Shown here: positions 1 to 7,000 of the stretch, in pieces
Layout: every line of letters starts with the position of its first letter
Numbering within the stretch: the stretch's first letter is position 1
Assembly: GCA_023430685.1 (NCBI GenBank)
Contig: JAEYZH010000203.1
Span: 1 to 11,972 of the forward strand
DNA length: 11,972 nucleotides
From: Pseudomonadota bacterium
Lineage (GTDB): Bacteria; Pseudomonadota; Gammaproteobacteria; Xanthomonadales; Rhodanobacteraceae
Direction of reading: 5' to 3'
Translations under genes and position numbers: made by a program
The notes under the pieces: model-generated
Seen by the model: the letters and a program-made list of their open reading frames with translations, nothing else
Told to the model about the DNA's origin: nothing
Databases searched by the model: none

Positions 1-220
1 GCCTGCGGCGCTGCGACCCACCCTACGCATTCGCGATCGAATTCGCGACCGTAGCGCACGACGCAACCCGTAGGGTGGGACGCAGCCGCGCAGCGGCGAG
101 CCCCACCATCGTGTTGTGGGGAGGTCGCGGCGCGGGCTGGAGATTCGTCGTGGTGGGTCTCGCGCCTGCGGCGCTGCGACCCACCCTACGCATTCGCGAT
201 CGAATTCGCGACCGTAGCGC
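1..220. repeat. Repeat mosaic: 57-bp direct repeat and inverted GTAGGGTGGG modules
   Basis: Bases 1-57 and 164-220 are identical over 57 bp, an exact direct repeat with a 163-bp period. Each copy contains the 11-mer CCCACCCTACG (17-27 and 180-190), and its exact reverse complement CGTAGGGTGGG lies between them at 69-79. Two hairpin modules can be drawn: GGTGGG at 74-79 with CCCACC at 102-107, and GGTGGGTC at 152-159 with GACCCACC at 178-185. Each copy also carries a near-palindromic TCGCGATCGAATTCGCGA tail. No start signal or convincing coding sequence is visible here. The arrangement looks like intergenic REP/BIME-like palindromic repeats; the family name is my inference. The first copy touches the window edge, so the array may extend further left. 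It lies just beyond the maf stop codon and could help stabilise or end that transcript. Confidence 0.85.
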
Positions 221-227
221 GAATCGG

Positions 228-824
228 TCAGGGCAGGGCAAGTCCGTTCGCGCGCAGCATGCGCGCGAGTGCGATCAGCGGCAGGCCGACCAGCGCGGTC
301 GGATCGATGCTCTCGATGCGCTCGAACAGGCAGATGCCGAGTCCTTCGGCCTTGAACGAGCCGGCGCAGTCGAGCGGGCGCTCGGCCTCGACGTAGCGCG
401 CGATCTCGTCGGCATCGAGCACGCGGAACACCACGCGCGTGAGGTCGGCGGCCGTCTGAACCTGAGGTTCGCCGGAGGCGGTGTCGACGACGCAGACCGC
501 GGTGTGGAACAGCAGTCCGCGCCCGGAACACGCGGCGAGCTGGGCCCGCGCGGCGTCCACCGTGCCGGGCTTGCCGATCGCGTGGCCATCGAGCTCGGCC
601 ACCTGGTCGCTGCCGACGACGAGGCTGCCCGGGTGGCGCAGCGCGACGTCGTGCGCCTTTTCTCGAGCGAGCCGCTGCGCCAGCAGCGCGGGCGACTCGC
701 CGGCGCGCGCGTGTTCGGTGACGCGTGGTGCCTCGACGCGGAAGCACGAAGTCAACCGCGCGAGCAGTTCGCGCCGGTAGCGCGAGGTCGAGGCGAGCAC
801 GAGTCGATGCGCTTCGACGTTCAC
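228..824 (-). CDS. yceF: 7-methyl-GTP pyrophosphatase, Maf family (YceF type)
   Basis: Predicted cytoplasmic Maf/Ham1-fold nucleotide pyrophosphatase, 198 aa (E. coli YceF is about 194). This family hydrolyses non-canonical or modified nucleoside triphosphates to the monophosphate and pyrophosphate; the YceF subgroup prefers 7-methyl-GTP. The N-terminal signature LVLASTSRYRREL lies at residues 8-20 and GSDQV at 71-75, with the likely catalytic Asp73. KPGT follows at about 85-88, and CAGSFKAEG.GI.LFE..E..DP..LVGLPL at about 153-183 is nearly identical to YceF. SDQV, rather than the AADT form of YhdE, supports the YceF subgroup. The GTG start at 824 was chosen because it overlaps the TGA of the upstream gene (GTGA) and gives the conserved N-terminus; GGTGGA lies just upstream. 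Longer readings of this frame add only Arg/Ala-rich sequence. It sits next to yceD-rpmF as in E. coli. Confidence 0.95.
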   Translation of the reverse strand: MNVEAHRLVLASTSRYRRELLARLTSCFRVEAPRVTEHARAGESPALLAQRLAREKAHDVALRHPGSLVVGSDQVAELDGHAIGKPGTVDAARAQLAACSGRGLLFHTAVCVVDTASGEPQVQTAADLTRVVFRVLDADEIARYVEAERPLDCAGSFKAEGLGICLFERIESIDPTALVGLPLIALARMLRANGLALP

Positions 825-1261
825 GACGCGGGTTCCACCGGTGCCGACAGCGAGGCGCGTGCATCGGCGAGGTCCGCGCGCACGTCGGCGAGGCGGTCGA
901 GCTGGGTCGAGAGCGAGGCGCGCGTCGAGGCCAGCGCATCGCGCGCGCGCGCGAGTTCGGCGTCGCTCGCGCCGGCCGCGTGGTCCTTGATCCAGAGCCG
1001 ATGCGCGAGCAGGTCGCGCAGGGCCTCCTGCACCTGCGGCTCGGCGGCCAGCGTCGCGCGCGCCGACAGGCGCAGGCTCGCGGCCAGCGCGGGTACTTCG
1101 CGCAGGCGCGCGCGGCATTCGAGCAGCTCGCGCTCGAGCGCGTCGGCGAGATCGAGGATCTCGCCGAGCAGGTCGCGCCGTCGGCGCAGGCGGCGCTCGC
1201 GCCACAGGAATGCACACAGCAGCAGCATCGCCGCGGCGGCGCATGCAAGCAGGATCGCCAC
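821..1261 (-). CDS. Hypothetical membrane-anchored coiled-coil protein upstream of maf
   Basis: I do not recognise this protein. From the GTG at 1261 it has 146 aa. Residues 1-14 form a hydrophobic segment (AILLACAAAAMLLLCAFLW), followed by a strongly basic stop-transfer stretch (RERRLRRRRD). That predicts one N-terminal membrane anchor with the rest in the cytoplasm by the positive-inside rule. The remainder is rich in Leu, Ala, Glu, Asp and Arg with heptad-like spacing, suggesting long helices or coiled coil. The stop overlaps the maf GTG by 4 bases (GTGA), so the two are probably co-translated. The start is uncertain: GTG at 1357 would add 32 Arg-rich residues (178 aa) but has no spaced Shine-Dalgarno and covers the yceD promoter. 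GTG 1261 has GGACAGG 7 bases upstream and puts the membrane segment at the N-terminus. High-GC third positions and the tight overlap support a real gene. Confidence 0.65.
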   Translation of the reverse strand: MAILLACAAAAMLLLCAFLWRERRLRRRRDLLGEILDLADALERELLECRARLREVPALAASLRLSARATLAAEPQVQEALRDLLAHRLWIKDHAAGASDAELARARDALASTRASLSTQLDRLADVRADLADARASLSAPVEPAS

Positions 1262-1335
1262 GTATCGCCCTGTCCAGCTGGCCAGTCCCGAGTGTATCCG
1301 CCGCGGCAGCCCGCGTGCGCGCGAGCGCCCCGCGG

Positions 1336-1364
1336 TTGACAGCGCGAGGTGCGCCACCTACCAT
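1336..1364 (+). promoter_or_regulatory. Sigma-70-type promoter for yceD-rpmF
   Basis: TTGACA (1336-1341), a perfect -35 hexamer, is separated by 17 bp from TACCAT (1359-1364), a 4/6 match to TATAAT. Transcription would begin near 1370-1372, within a few bases of the yceD ATG at 1374, so the mRNA would be essentially leaderless. It lies in the gap between the divergent minus-strand gene and yceD. Confidence 0.6.
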
Positions 1365-1373
1365 CGCGCGCCC

Positions 1374-1880
1374 ATGTCCGCAGCCCTGCCAGATCGCGTG
1401 GATGTCTCGCGCCAGGTGCAGGCGCGCCGTACGTACGAAGGCACATTGCCTCTGGCCGGCCTGCATCGCCTGCGCGGAAGCCTCGCTTCCGACGAGGGTG
1501 AATTGCACTACGTGGCGGAATTCGGCCGGGACGAACTCGGCGTCGCATTCCTCGCGTTGAAGGTGGACGCGGGCCTGTCGATGGTATGCCAGCGCACGCT
1601 GGAGACGTTCGTGTTCCCGGTCTCGATCGACCAGCGCCTCGGCCTGATCGACGACGAGGCCGGGGAGGCCGCGCTGCCACCGGGTTACGAGCCGCTGCTC
1701 GTCGCCGATGGCGCGCTTTCGATTGCCGATGTGGTCGAGGACGAATTGATCCTCGCGTTGCCGGTGGTGCCGCTCAAGCCCGGCGCGCCACTGGAGTGGA
1801 AGGACCAGGCGGACGAGGTCGAGTCCGCATCACGGCGCCCCAATCCGTTTTCGGTGCTGGGGTCGCTGAAGAAGAATTGA
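1374..1880 (+). CDS. yceD: YceD family (DUF177) protein, 23S rRNA accumulation protein
   Basis: Member of the DUF177/YceD family, 168 aa (E. coli YceD is 173). In E. coli YceD is linked to 23S rRNA accumulation and is made with ribosomal protein L32; its biochemical role is not settled. The family signature is clear: CQRTLETF at about 72-79 in place of the LECQRC region, GYEPLLV at 104-110, EDELILALPVVP at 122-133 and the C-terminal RPNPFSVLGSLK at 155-166. Most of the second Cys pair known from other members is absent. The ATG at 1374 matches the usual N-terminal length; this frame stays open far upstream, but that sequence is antisense to maf and its neighbour. There is no Shine-Dalgarno directly before the ATG, fitting leaderless translation from the promoter at 1336-1364. 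rpmF starts 13 bases after its stop, so the two are co-transcribed. Confidence 0.93.
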   Translation: MSAALPDRVDVSRQVQARRTYEGTLPLAGLHRLRGSLASDEGELHYVAEFGRDELGVAFLALKVDAGLSMVCQRTLETFVFPVSIDQRLGLIDDEAGEAALPPGYEPLLVADGALSIADVVEDELILALPVVPLKPGAPLEWKDQADEVESASRRPNPFSVLGSLKKN

Positions 1881-1893
1881 ACCGGAGAGTGTC

Positions 1894-2088
1894 ATGGCTG
1901 TTGCCAAGAGTCGCAAAACCCCGTCCACCCGCGGCATGCGTCGTTCGCACGATGCGCTGACCGCCAAGCAGCTGTCGACCGACCCGACCTCGGGCGAGGT
2001 GCACGTTCGCCATCACGTCACCAAGGACGGCTACTACCGCGGCAAGAAGGTCATCGACGCCAAGACTCGCGTCCGCGACGAAGACTGA
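1894..2088 (+). CDS. rpmF: 50S ribosomal protein L32
   Basis: Large-subunit ribosomal protein bL32, 64 aa (E. coli 57). The conserved core TRGMRRSHDALTA (about 12-24) and RHHVTKDGYYRGKKVI (about 39-54) are diagnostic. It lacks the paired cysteines of the zinc-ribbon L32 form, so it is of the zinc-independent type usual in Gammaproteobacteria. The C-terminus (DAKTRVRDED) is several residues longer than in E. coli. GGAGAG ends about 5 bases before the ATG and fixes the start. It follows yceD by 13 bases. In E. coli and Xanthomonas the next gene is plsX; here no plsX follows. Confidence 0.98.
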   Translation: MAVAKSRKTPSTRGMRRSHDALTAKQLSTDPTSGEVHVRHHVTKDGYYRGKKVIDAKTRVRDED

Positions 2089-2270
2089 TCTCCCCGGCAC
2101 GCCGCGTCGCGGCGCGCCCGGCCTTGATCCGCGGGCAGGAAGCGCGCGGCGCCGACGTCGGGCGATCCCAGGATGCTGAGCCCGGCGACATCGATCGCCG
2201 CCATGCGGGGCCCGACGCGCGGCGCGAAGTCGCCGCGGCAGGCCGTCGCAGCGCCCACCGGGGAACGGCC
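2089..2270 (+). other. rpmF-fabH gap where plsX is normally found
   Basis: This 182-base stretch takes the place of plsX (about 1 kb) in the usual rpmF-plsX-fabH order. I see no PlsX reading frame on the plus strand. A small GCCGC/GCGGC hairpin lies at 2101-2113 with no T-run, so it is not a convincing terminator. The plus frame continuous with fabH is open back to a TTG at 2124, but encodes an Arg-rich, unconserved peptide. On the minus strand, about 2140-2258, one frame contains GDFAPRV followed by AAIDV, faintly like the PlsX N-terminus, but inverted and too short to assign. Confidence 0.55.
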
Positions 2271-3239
2271 CTGATCTACTCACGCATCGCTGGAACCGGC
2301 AGCTACCTGCCCGAAAAGGTCGTCACCAACGCCGACCTCGAGAAACTCGTCGACACCACCGACGAGTGGATCGCGTCGCGCACGGGCATCCGCGAACGCC
2401 GCTTCGCGGCCGACGGCGAGACCACCGGCGACCTCGCGTTCTACGCCGCCACGCATGCGCTCGACGCGGCCGGCATCAAGGGCGCCGATCTCGACCTGAT
2501 CGTGCTCGGCACCACCACGCCGGACATCATCTTCCCGTCGACCGCCTGCCTGCTGCAGCACCGCCTCGGCGCGAACGGCTGCGCTGCGTTCGACGTGAAT
2601 GCCGCGTGCTCGGGCTTCATGTATGCGCTCGGCATCGCGGACAAGTTCATCCGCGGCGGCCAGGCGAAGCGGGCGCTCGTGGTCGGCGCCGAAACGCTCA
2701 CGCGCATGCTCGATTTCGGCGACCGCGCGACCTGCGTGCTGTTCGGCGACGGCGCCGGGGCGGTCGTGCTCGAGGCTTCTTCCGAGCCCGGCATCTACAC
2801 CACGCGGCTGCATGCCGACGGCGGTTACAAGCACCTGCTGTACAACCCGGTCGGCGTGTCCTCGGGTTTCCGCGACGAGCCGAACCACGGCGTGCGCGTG
2901 ATGATGACCGGCAACGAGGTGTTCAAGGTCGCGGTCAAGACGCTCGCCCGCATCGTCGGCGAAACGCTCGAGGACGCCGGCATGCGCGAGTCCGACGTCG
3001 ACTGGCTGATCCCGCACCAGGCCAACCTGCGCATCATCGAGGCGACGGCCAAGCGCCTGAAGCTTTCGATGGACCGGGTGATCGTCACGGTCGATCGCCA
3101 CGGCAACACGTCCTCGGGCTCCGTGCCGCTCGCGCTCGATGAAGCGGTGCGTTCCGGCAAGGTGCAGCGCGGCCAGACCGTTCTGCTCGAGGCCTTCGGC
3201 GGCGGGTTCACCTGGGCGTCCGCACTGCTCAAGTATTGA
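2271..3239 (+). CDS. fabH: Beta-ketoacyl-ACP synthase III
   Basis: 3-oxoacyl-ACP synthase III, the condensing enzyme that starts fatty acid chains by joining an acyl-CoA primer (acetyl-CoA in E. coli) with malonyl-ACP in the cytoplasm. It has a thiolase fold and about 322 aa, family-typical length. Counting from 2271, the triad is Cys113 (NAACSGF), His249 (IPHQANLR) and Asn279 (DRHGNTSS). DEWI..RTGIRER at 31-43 and the C-terminal GGGFTW are also present. The start is the odd part: homology begins at IYSRIAGTGSYLP (2274 on), but no ATG, GTG or TTG is there. CTG at 2271 has GGGGA about 6 bases upstream and is used here as the best guess; ATC at 2274 aligns with the E. coli Met. The only standard start in frame is TTG at 2124, which adds 49 unconserved residues. 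Function is certain, the start is not. Confidence 0.93.
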   Translation: MIYSRIAGTGSYLPEKVVTNADLEKLVDTTDEWIASRTGIRERRFAADGETTGDLAFYAATHALDAAGIKGADLDLIVLGTTTPDIIFPSTACLLQHRLGANGCAAFDVNAACSGFMYALGIADKFIRGGQAKRALVVGAETLTRMLDFGDRATCVLFGDGAGAVVLEASSEPGIYTTRLHADGGYKHLLYNPVGVSSGFRDEPNHGVRVMMTGNEVFKVAVKTLARIVGETLEDAGMRESDVDWLIPHQANLRIIEATAKRLKLSMDRVIVTVDRHGNTSSGSVPLALDEAVRSGKVQRGQTVLLEAFGGGFTWASALLKY

Positions 3240-3245
3240 AGAGCC

Positions 3246-3387
3246 GGGAATGGGGAATCGGGAATGGGGAATGGATGGAGCGGCACGGACCTCCGGATTC
3301 TCTGGCCCTTGTTCGATGCACGACGTGAGCGACCATCCTCGGAGAGCTTGACCGCATGACGAATCCCGAATCCCGCAATCCGAATCT
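3246..3387 (+). repeat. Heptamer repeat arms flanking and entering the fabD start
   Basis: Four tandem heptamers GGGAATN (GGGAATG, GGGAATC, GGGAATG, GGGAATG) occupy 3246-3273, just after the fabH stop. At 3360-3387 lie four heptamers of the opposite polarity (CGAATCC, CGAATCC, CGCAATC, CGAATCT). The arms are imperfect reverse complements, about 86 bases apart, and could form a weak long-range stem. Similar G-rich heptamer arrays are frequent between genes in Xanthomonadales, as far as I recall. The right arm lies inside the fabD coding sequence. The 86-base spacer holds the fabD Shine-Dalgarno and nothing else I recognise. Confidence 0.75.
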
Positions 3388-4315
3388 CGGCTTCGTCTTC
3401 CCGGGCCAGGGCTCGCAGTCGATCGGCATGCTGGCCGAACTTTCCGAGTTCCATGCGGAGGTGCGCGCGACGTTCGAGGAAGCCTCGGACGGCGCCGGCA
3501 TCGACCTGTGGGCGCTGTCGCAGGGCGGTCCCGAGCCGATGCTCAACCGCACCGAGTACACGCAGCCTGCATTGCTCGCGGCCGGCGTCGCCGTGTGGCG
3601 GCTCTGGATCGGGCAGGGCGGCGCGCAACCCGCGCTGCTCGCGGGCCACAGCCTCGGCGAGTACACCGCGCTGGTCGCCGCGGGCGTGATCGGGCTGCAC
3701 GACGCCGCGCACCTCGTGCGCATCCGCGGACAGGCGATGCAGGATGCCGCGCCCGAAGGCGCGGGCGCGATGGCGGCGGTGATCGGCGCCGACGACGCGC
3801 TGATCGAGGCGGCCTGCCGCGAAGTGTCGGGCGAGCAGGTCGTGGTGCCGGCCAACTACAACTCGGCAGGCCAGGTCGTGATTGGCGGACACGCACGCGC
3901 GGTCGACGACGCGCTCGCGCTTTTGGCCGAGCGCGGCGTGCGCAAGGCGGTCAAGCTCAGCGTCAGCGTCCCTTCGCATACGCCGTTGATGCGCGAAGCG
4001 GCCAATCGCCTCGCGGTGGCGCTCGACGCGTATGCCTGGAACGCGCCACGCATCCCGATCGTGCAGAACGTCGATGCCCGCGTGCACGACGACCTCGCCT
4101 CGATCCGCGAGGCGCTCGTGCGCCAGCTCTACCTGCCGGTGCGCTGGACCGGATGCGTGCAGGCGCTCGCCGGTGCAGGCATCACGCGCATCGCCGAGTG
4201 CGGCCCGGGCAAGGTGCTCACGGGACTGGTCAGGCGCATCGACAAGACGATCGACGGCCGCGCGCTCGGCACGCCGGGCGAATTGGAATCCGCGCTCGCC
4301 GACTGGCGCGCCTGA
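3356..4315 (+). CDS. fabD: Malonyl-CoA:ACP transacylase
   Basis: Malonyl-CoA-ACP transacylase, 319 aa (E. coli 309). It moves the malonyl group from CoA to the ACP phosphopantetheine, giving the extender used by FabH and FabF. The family start FVFPGQGSQ lies at 13-21, the nucleophile Ser99 in GHSLGEY (97-103), the carboxylate-binding Arg124 in RIRGQAMQ, and the catalytic His208 in VPSHTPLM. The C-terminal ECGPGKVLTGL is typical. The ATG at 3356 has GGAG at 3341-3344, a long but usable spacing. Residues 2-11 (TNPESRNPNL) are encoded by heptamer repeats and are not part of the conserved fold, so the N-terminus is extended by about 10 residues compared with relatives. fabH ends 116 bases upstream and fabG starts 73 bases downstream. 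Confidence 0.97.
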   Translation: MTNPESRNPNLGFVFPGQGSQSIGMLAELSEFHAEVRATFEEASDGAGIDLWALSQGGPEPMLNRTEYTQPALLAAGVAVWRLWIGQGGAQPALLAGHSLGEYTALVAAGVIGLHDAAHLVRIRGQAMQDAAPEGAGAMAAVIGADDALIEAACREVSGEQVVVPANYNSAGQVVIGGHARAVDDALALLAERGVRKAVKLSVSVPSHTPLMREAANRLAVALDAYAWNAPRIPIVQNVDARVHDDLASIREALVRQLYLPVRWTGCVQALAGAGITRIAECGPGKVLTGLVRRIDKTIDGRALGTPGELESALADWRA

Positions 4316-4388
4316 TCGCGACGCGCGCGCTACGCGGCGCCGCGCGTTTCTTGTAAGGTTCGCCGCTTCGCAGCGCAGGACGGACACC

Positions 4389-5132
4389 ATGGGCAAGTTG
4401 CTGGAAGGCGAGATCGCACTGGTCACCGGCGCGAGCCGCGGCATCGGCGCCGCGATCGCGGACGAGCTCGCCGCGCTCGGCGCGACGGTCGTCGGCACCG
4501 CGACCACCGACGCGGGCGCGCAGGCGATCGGCGAACGGCTGGCGCCGCACGCAGGCGCGGGACGCCGGCTCGACGTCACCGATGGCGCCGCGGTCGAGGC
4601 GCTCGTCGAGGCGATCGCGAAGGAGCAGGGGCCTGTCTCGATCCTCGTCAACAACGCGGGCATCACGCGCGACCAGCTGTTGATGCGCATGAAGGAAGAG
4701 GATTGGCAGGCGATCCTCGACACCAACCTCAGCTCGGTCTACCGCTGCTCGAAGGCCGTGATGCGCGGCATGATGAAGGCGCGCAAGGGCCGCATCATCT
4801 CGATCGCATCGGTGATCGGCCTCACCGGCAACCCGGGCCAGGCGAACTACGCCGCGGCCAAGGCCGGCATCATCGCGTTCTCCAAGTCGCTCGCGCGCGA
4901 GGTCGGTTCGCGCGGGATCACCGTCAATGTCGTCGCGCCCGGATTCATCGACACCGACATGACGCGCGCGTTGCCTGAACAACAACGCGAAGCACTGCTC
5001 GGGCAGATCGCGCTCGGCCGGCTCGGTGCCGCGAGCGACATCGCGCACGCGGTGGCGTTCCTCGCATCGCCCGCGGCGGGCTACATCAGCGGCGAGACGC
5101 TGCACGTGAACGGCGGCATGTACATGCCGTAG
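4389..5132 (+). CDS. fabG: 3-oxoacyl-ACP reductase
   Basis: NADPH-dependent 3-oxoacyl-ACP reductase of the short-chain dehydrogenase family, 247 aa (E. coli 244). It performs the first reduction of each elongation cycle. The Rossmann nucleotide-binding motif TGASRGIG is at 13-20, NNAG at 88-91, and the catalytic tetrad is Asn113, Ser141, Tyr154 and Lys158 (YAAAK). GFIDTDMT (185-192) and the C-terminal GGMYMP are FabG hallmarks and argue against another SDR function. AGGACGG lies about 7 bases before the ATG. The 73-base gap after fabD includes TTGTAAGGTT at 4351-4360, whose TAAGGT could act as a weak -10, but I see no -35, so an internal promoter is only a possibility. Confidence 0.97.
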   Translation: MGKLLEGEIALVTGASRGIGAAIADELAALGATVVGTATTDAGAQAIGERLAPHAGAGRRLDVTDGAAVEALVEAIAKEQGPVSILVNNAGITRDQLLMRMKEEDWQAILDTNLSSVYRCSKAVMRGMMKARKGRIISIASVIGLTGNPGQANYAAAKAGIIAFSKSLAREVGSRGITVNVVAPGFIDTDMTRALPEQQREALLGQIALGRLGAASDIAHAVAFLASPAAGYISGETLHVNGGMYMP

Positions 5133-5202
5133 CCTTGCGATTCAGCGTCTTGCGTGACGCCAGCCGCGCGCCGGGCGCCTTGCGCGCACGTTCCGCCGCT
5201 GC

Positions 5203-5231
5203 TGGCGAGGGCGCGGGCCTTCCACTACAAT
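5203..5231 (+). promoter_or_regulatory. Probable acpP promoter
   Basis: TACAAT (5226-5231) is a 5/6 match to the -10 consensus. TGGCGA at 5203-5208, 17 bp upstream, is a poor -35 (3/6). Transcription would start near 5238, giving a leader of about 75 bases that holds a small hairpin: GGTGCC at 5252-5257 and GGCACC at 5262-5267 around a GTGC loop. A 182-base gap between fabG and acpP fits an own promoter for this very highly expressed gene. Confidence 0.55.
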
Positions 5232-5314
5232 GCCGCGGTTTGCAGGGGCGCGGTGCCGTGCGGCACCCCCGTCGCGACCGCACCGCACGAATTCCGATCG
5301 GAGGTTTACCAGCA

Positions 5315-5554
5315 ATGAGCACTATCGAAGAGCGCGTCAAGAAGATCGTCGTCGAGCAGCTTGGCGTGAAGGACGATGAAGTCACCCCGAACGCGTCGTT
5401 CGTGGACGACCTCGGCGCGGACTCGCTCGACACCGTCGAGCTGGTGATGGCGCTCGAAGAGGAATTCGAGTGCGAGATCCCGGACGAGGAAGCCGAGAAG
5501 ATCACGACCGTCCAGCAGGCGATCGACTACGTCAAGGCGCACGTCAAGGCCTGA
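5315..5554 (+). CDS. acpP: Acyl carrier protein
   Basis: Small acidic acyl carrier protein, 79 aa, which carries growing acyl chains as thioesters on 4'-phosphopantetheine. The attachment residue is Ser37 in GADSLDTVEL (34-43). The four-helix pattern and acidic helix II (ELVMALEEEFECEIPDEEAE) match E. coli AcpP very closely. An excellent Shine-Dalgarno, GGAGG at 5300-5304, sits 10 bases before the ATG; longer in-frame readings run into the promoter region. The gene is bracketed by its own candidate promoter (5203-5231) and a strong terminator (5581-5609), which suggests a separate short, abundant mRNA in addition to any read-through from fabG. Confidence 0.98.
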   Translation: MSTIEERVKKIVVEQLGVKDDEVTPNASFVDDLGADSLDTVELVMALEEEFECEIPDEEAEKITTVQQAIDYVKAHVKA

Positions 5555-5580
5555 TCTTCCGCTCCAGGTTTCGCCGCGAT

Positions 5581-5609
5581 ACTGCGCCGCGAGGCGCAGT
5601 TTTGCTTTT
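5581..5609 (+). terminator. Rho-independent terminator after acpP
   Basis: A perfect 8-bp stem, ACTGCGCC (5581-5588) and GGCGCAGT (5593-5600), closes a GCGA tetraloop and is followed by TTTTGCTTTT (5600-5609). It lies 27 bases after the acpP stop. This is the clearest terminator in the window. Because fabF and later genes lack an obvious strong promoter, it probably works partially, reducing transcription from acpP into fabF. Confidence 0.85.
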
Positions 5610-5620
5610 CAACGCACAGT

Positions 5621-5667
5621 ACGGCCACGGATGGCCGTGATCCGCATCGCGGGCGAGGGACGCCCGC
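5621..5667 (+). promoter_or_regulatory. Two further hairpins in the fabF leader
   Basis: After the acpP terminator come two more perfect 7-bp stems. ACGGCCA (5621-5627) pairs with TGGCCGT (5632-5638) around CGGA, and GCGGGCG (5649-5655) pairs with CGCCCGC (5661-5667) around AGGGA. The second ends only a few bases before the fabF Shine-Dalgarno (AGGTGA, about 5670) and 15 bases before the ATG. Neither has a T-run. They may protect the processed fabF mRNA end or affect ribosome access; at this GC content chance hairpins are also possible. Confidence 0.4.
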
Positions 5668-5682
5668 CCAGGTGATCTCCCC

Positions 5683-6921
<1,239 letters not shown>

Positions 6922-7000
6922 CCGTGCGGCGGCGGCTCGCCTGGCTCGAAGCCACTCCTGGCACTTCCCCTTCCGGTTCGCCCACGTCCGAGATGCCCCG

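Noticed and set aside
1..220. CRISPR array
   Set aside because: Only two direct copies, 57 bp long and with inverted modules between them; no regular repeat-spacer pattern and no cas genes.
75..1373. Upstream extension of the yceD frame
   Set aside because: Antisense to maf and its neighbour and runs through the repeats; YceD homology starts at 1374.
825..1508. Extended N-terminus for maf
   Set aside because: Covers the overlapping upstream gene in another frame; Maf homology begins at the GTG at 824.
2124..2270. TTG at 2124 as the fabH start
   Set aside because: No ribosome binding site, and the 49 extra residues are Arg-rich and match no FabH. Kept only as an alternative because no other standard start exists.
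4321..4360. GC-rich palindrome with TTTCTT after fabD as a terminator
   Set aside because: Stem is irregular and the T-run too short; overlaps a possible fabG promoter region.
2825..4726. Long minus-strand open frame of 633 codons across fabH, fabD and fabG
   Set aside because: Antisense to three clear genes; Arg/Ala/His-rich translation with no domain. Long shadow frames are expected at this GC content.
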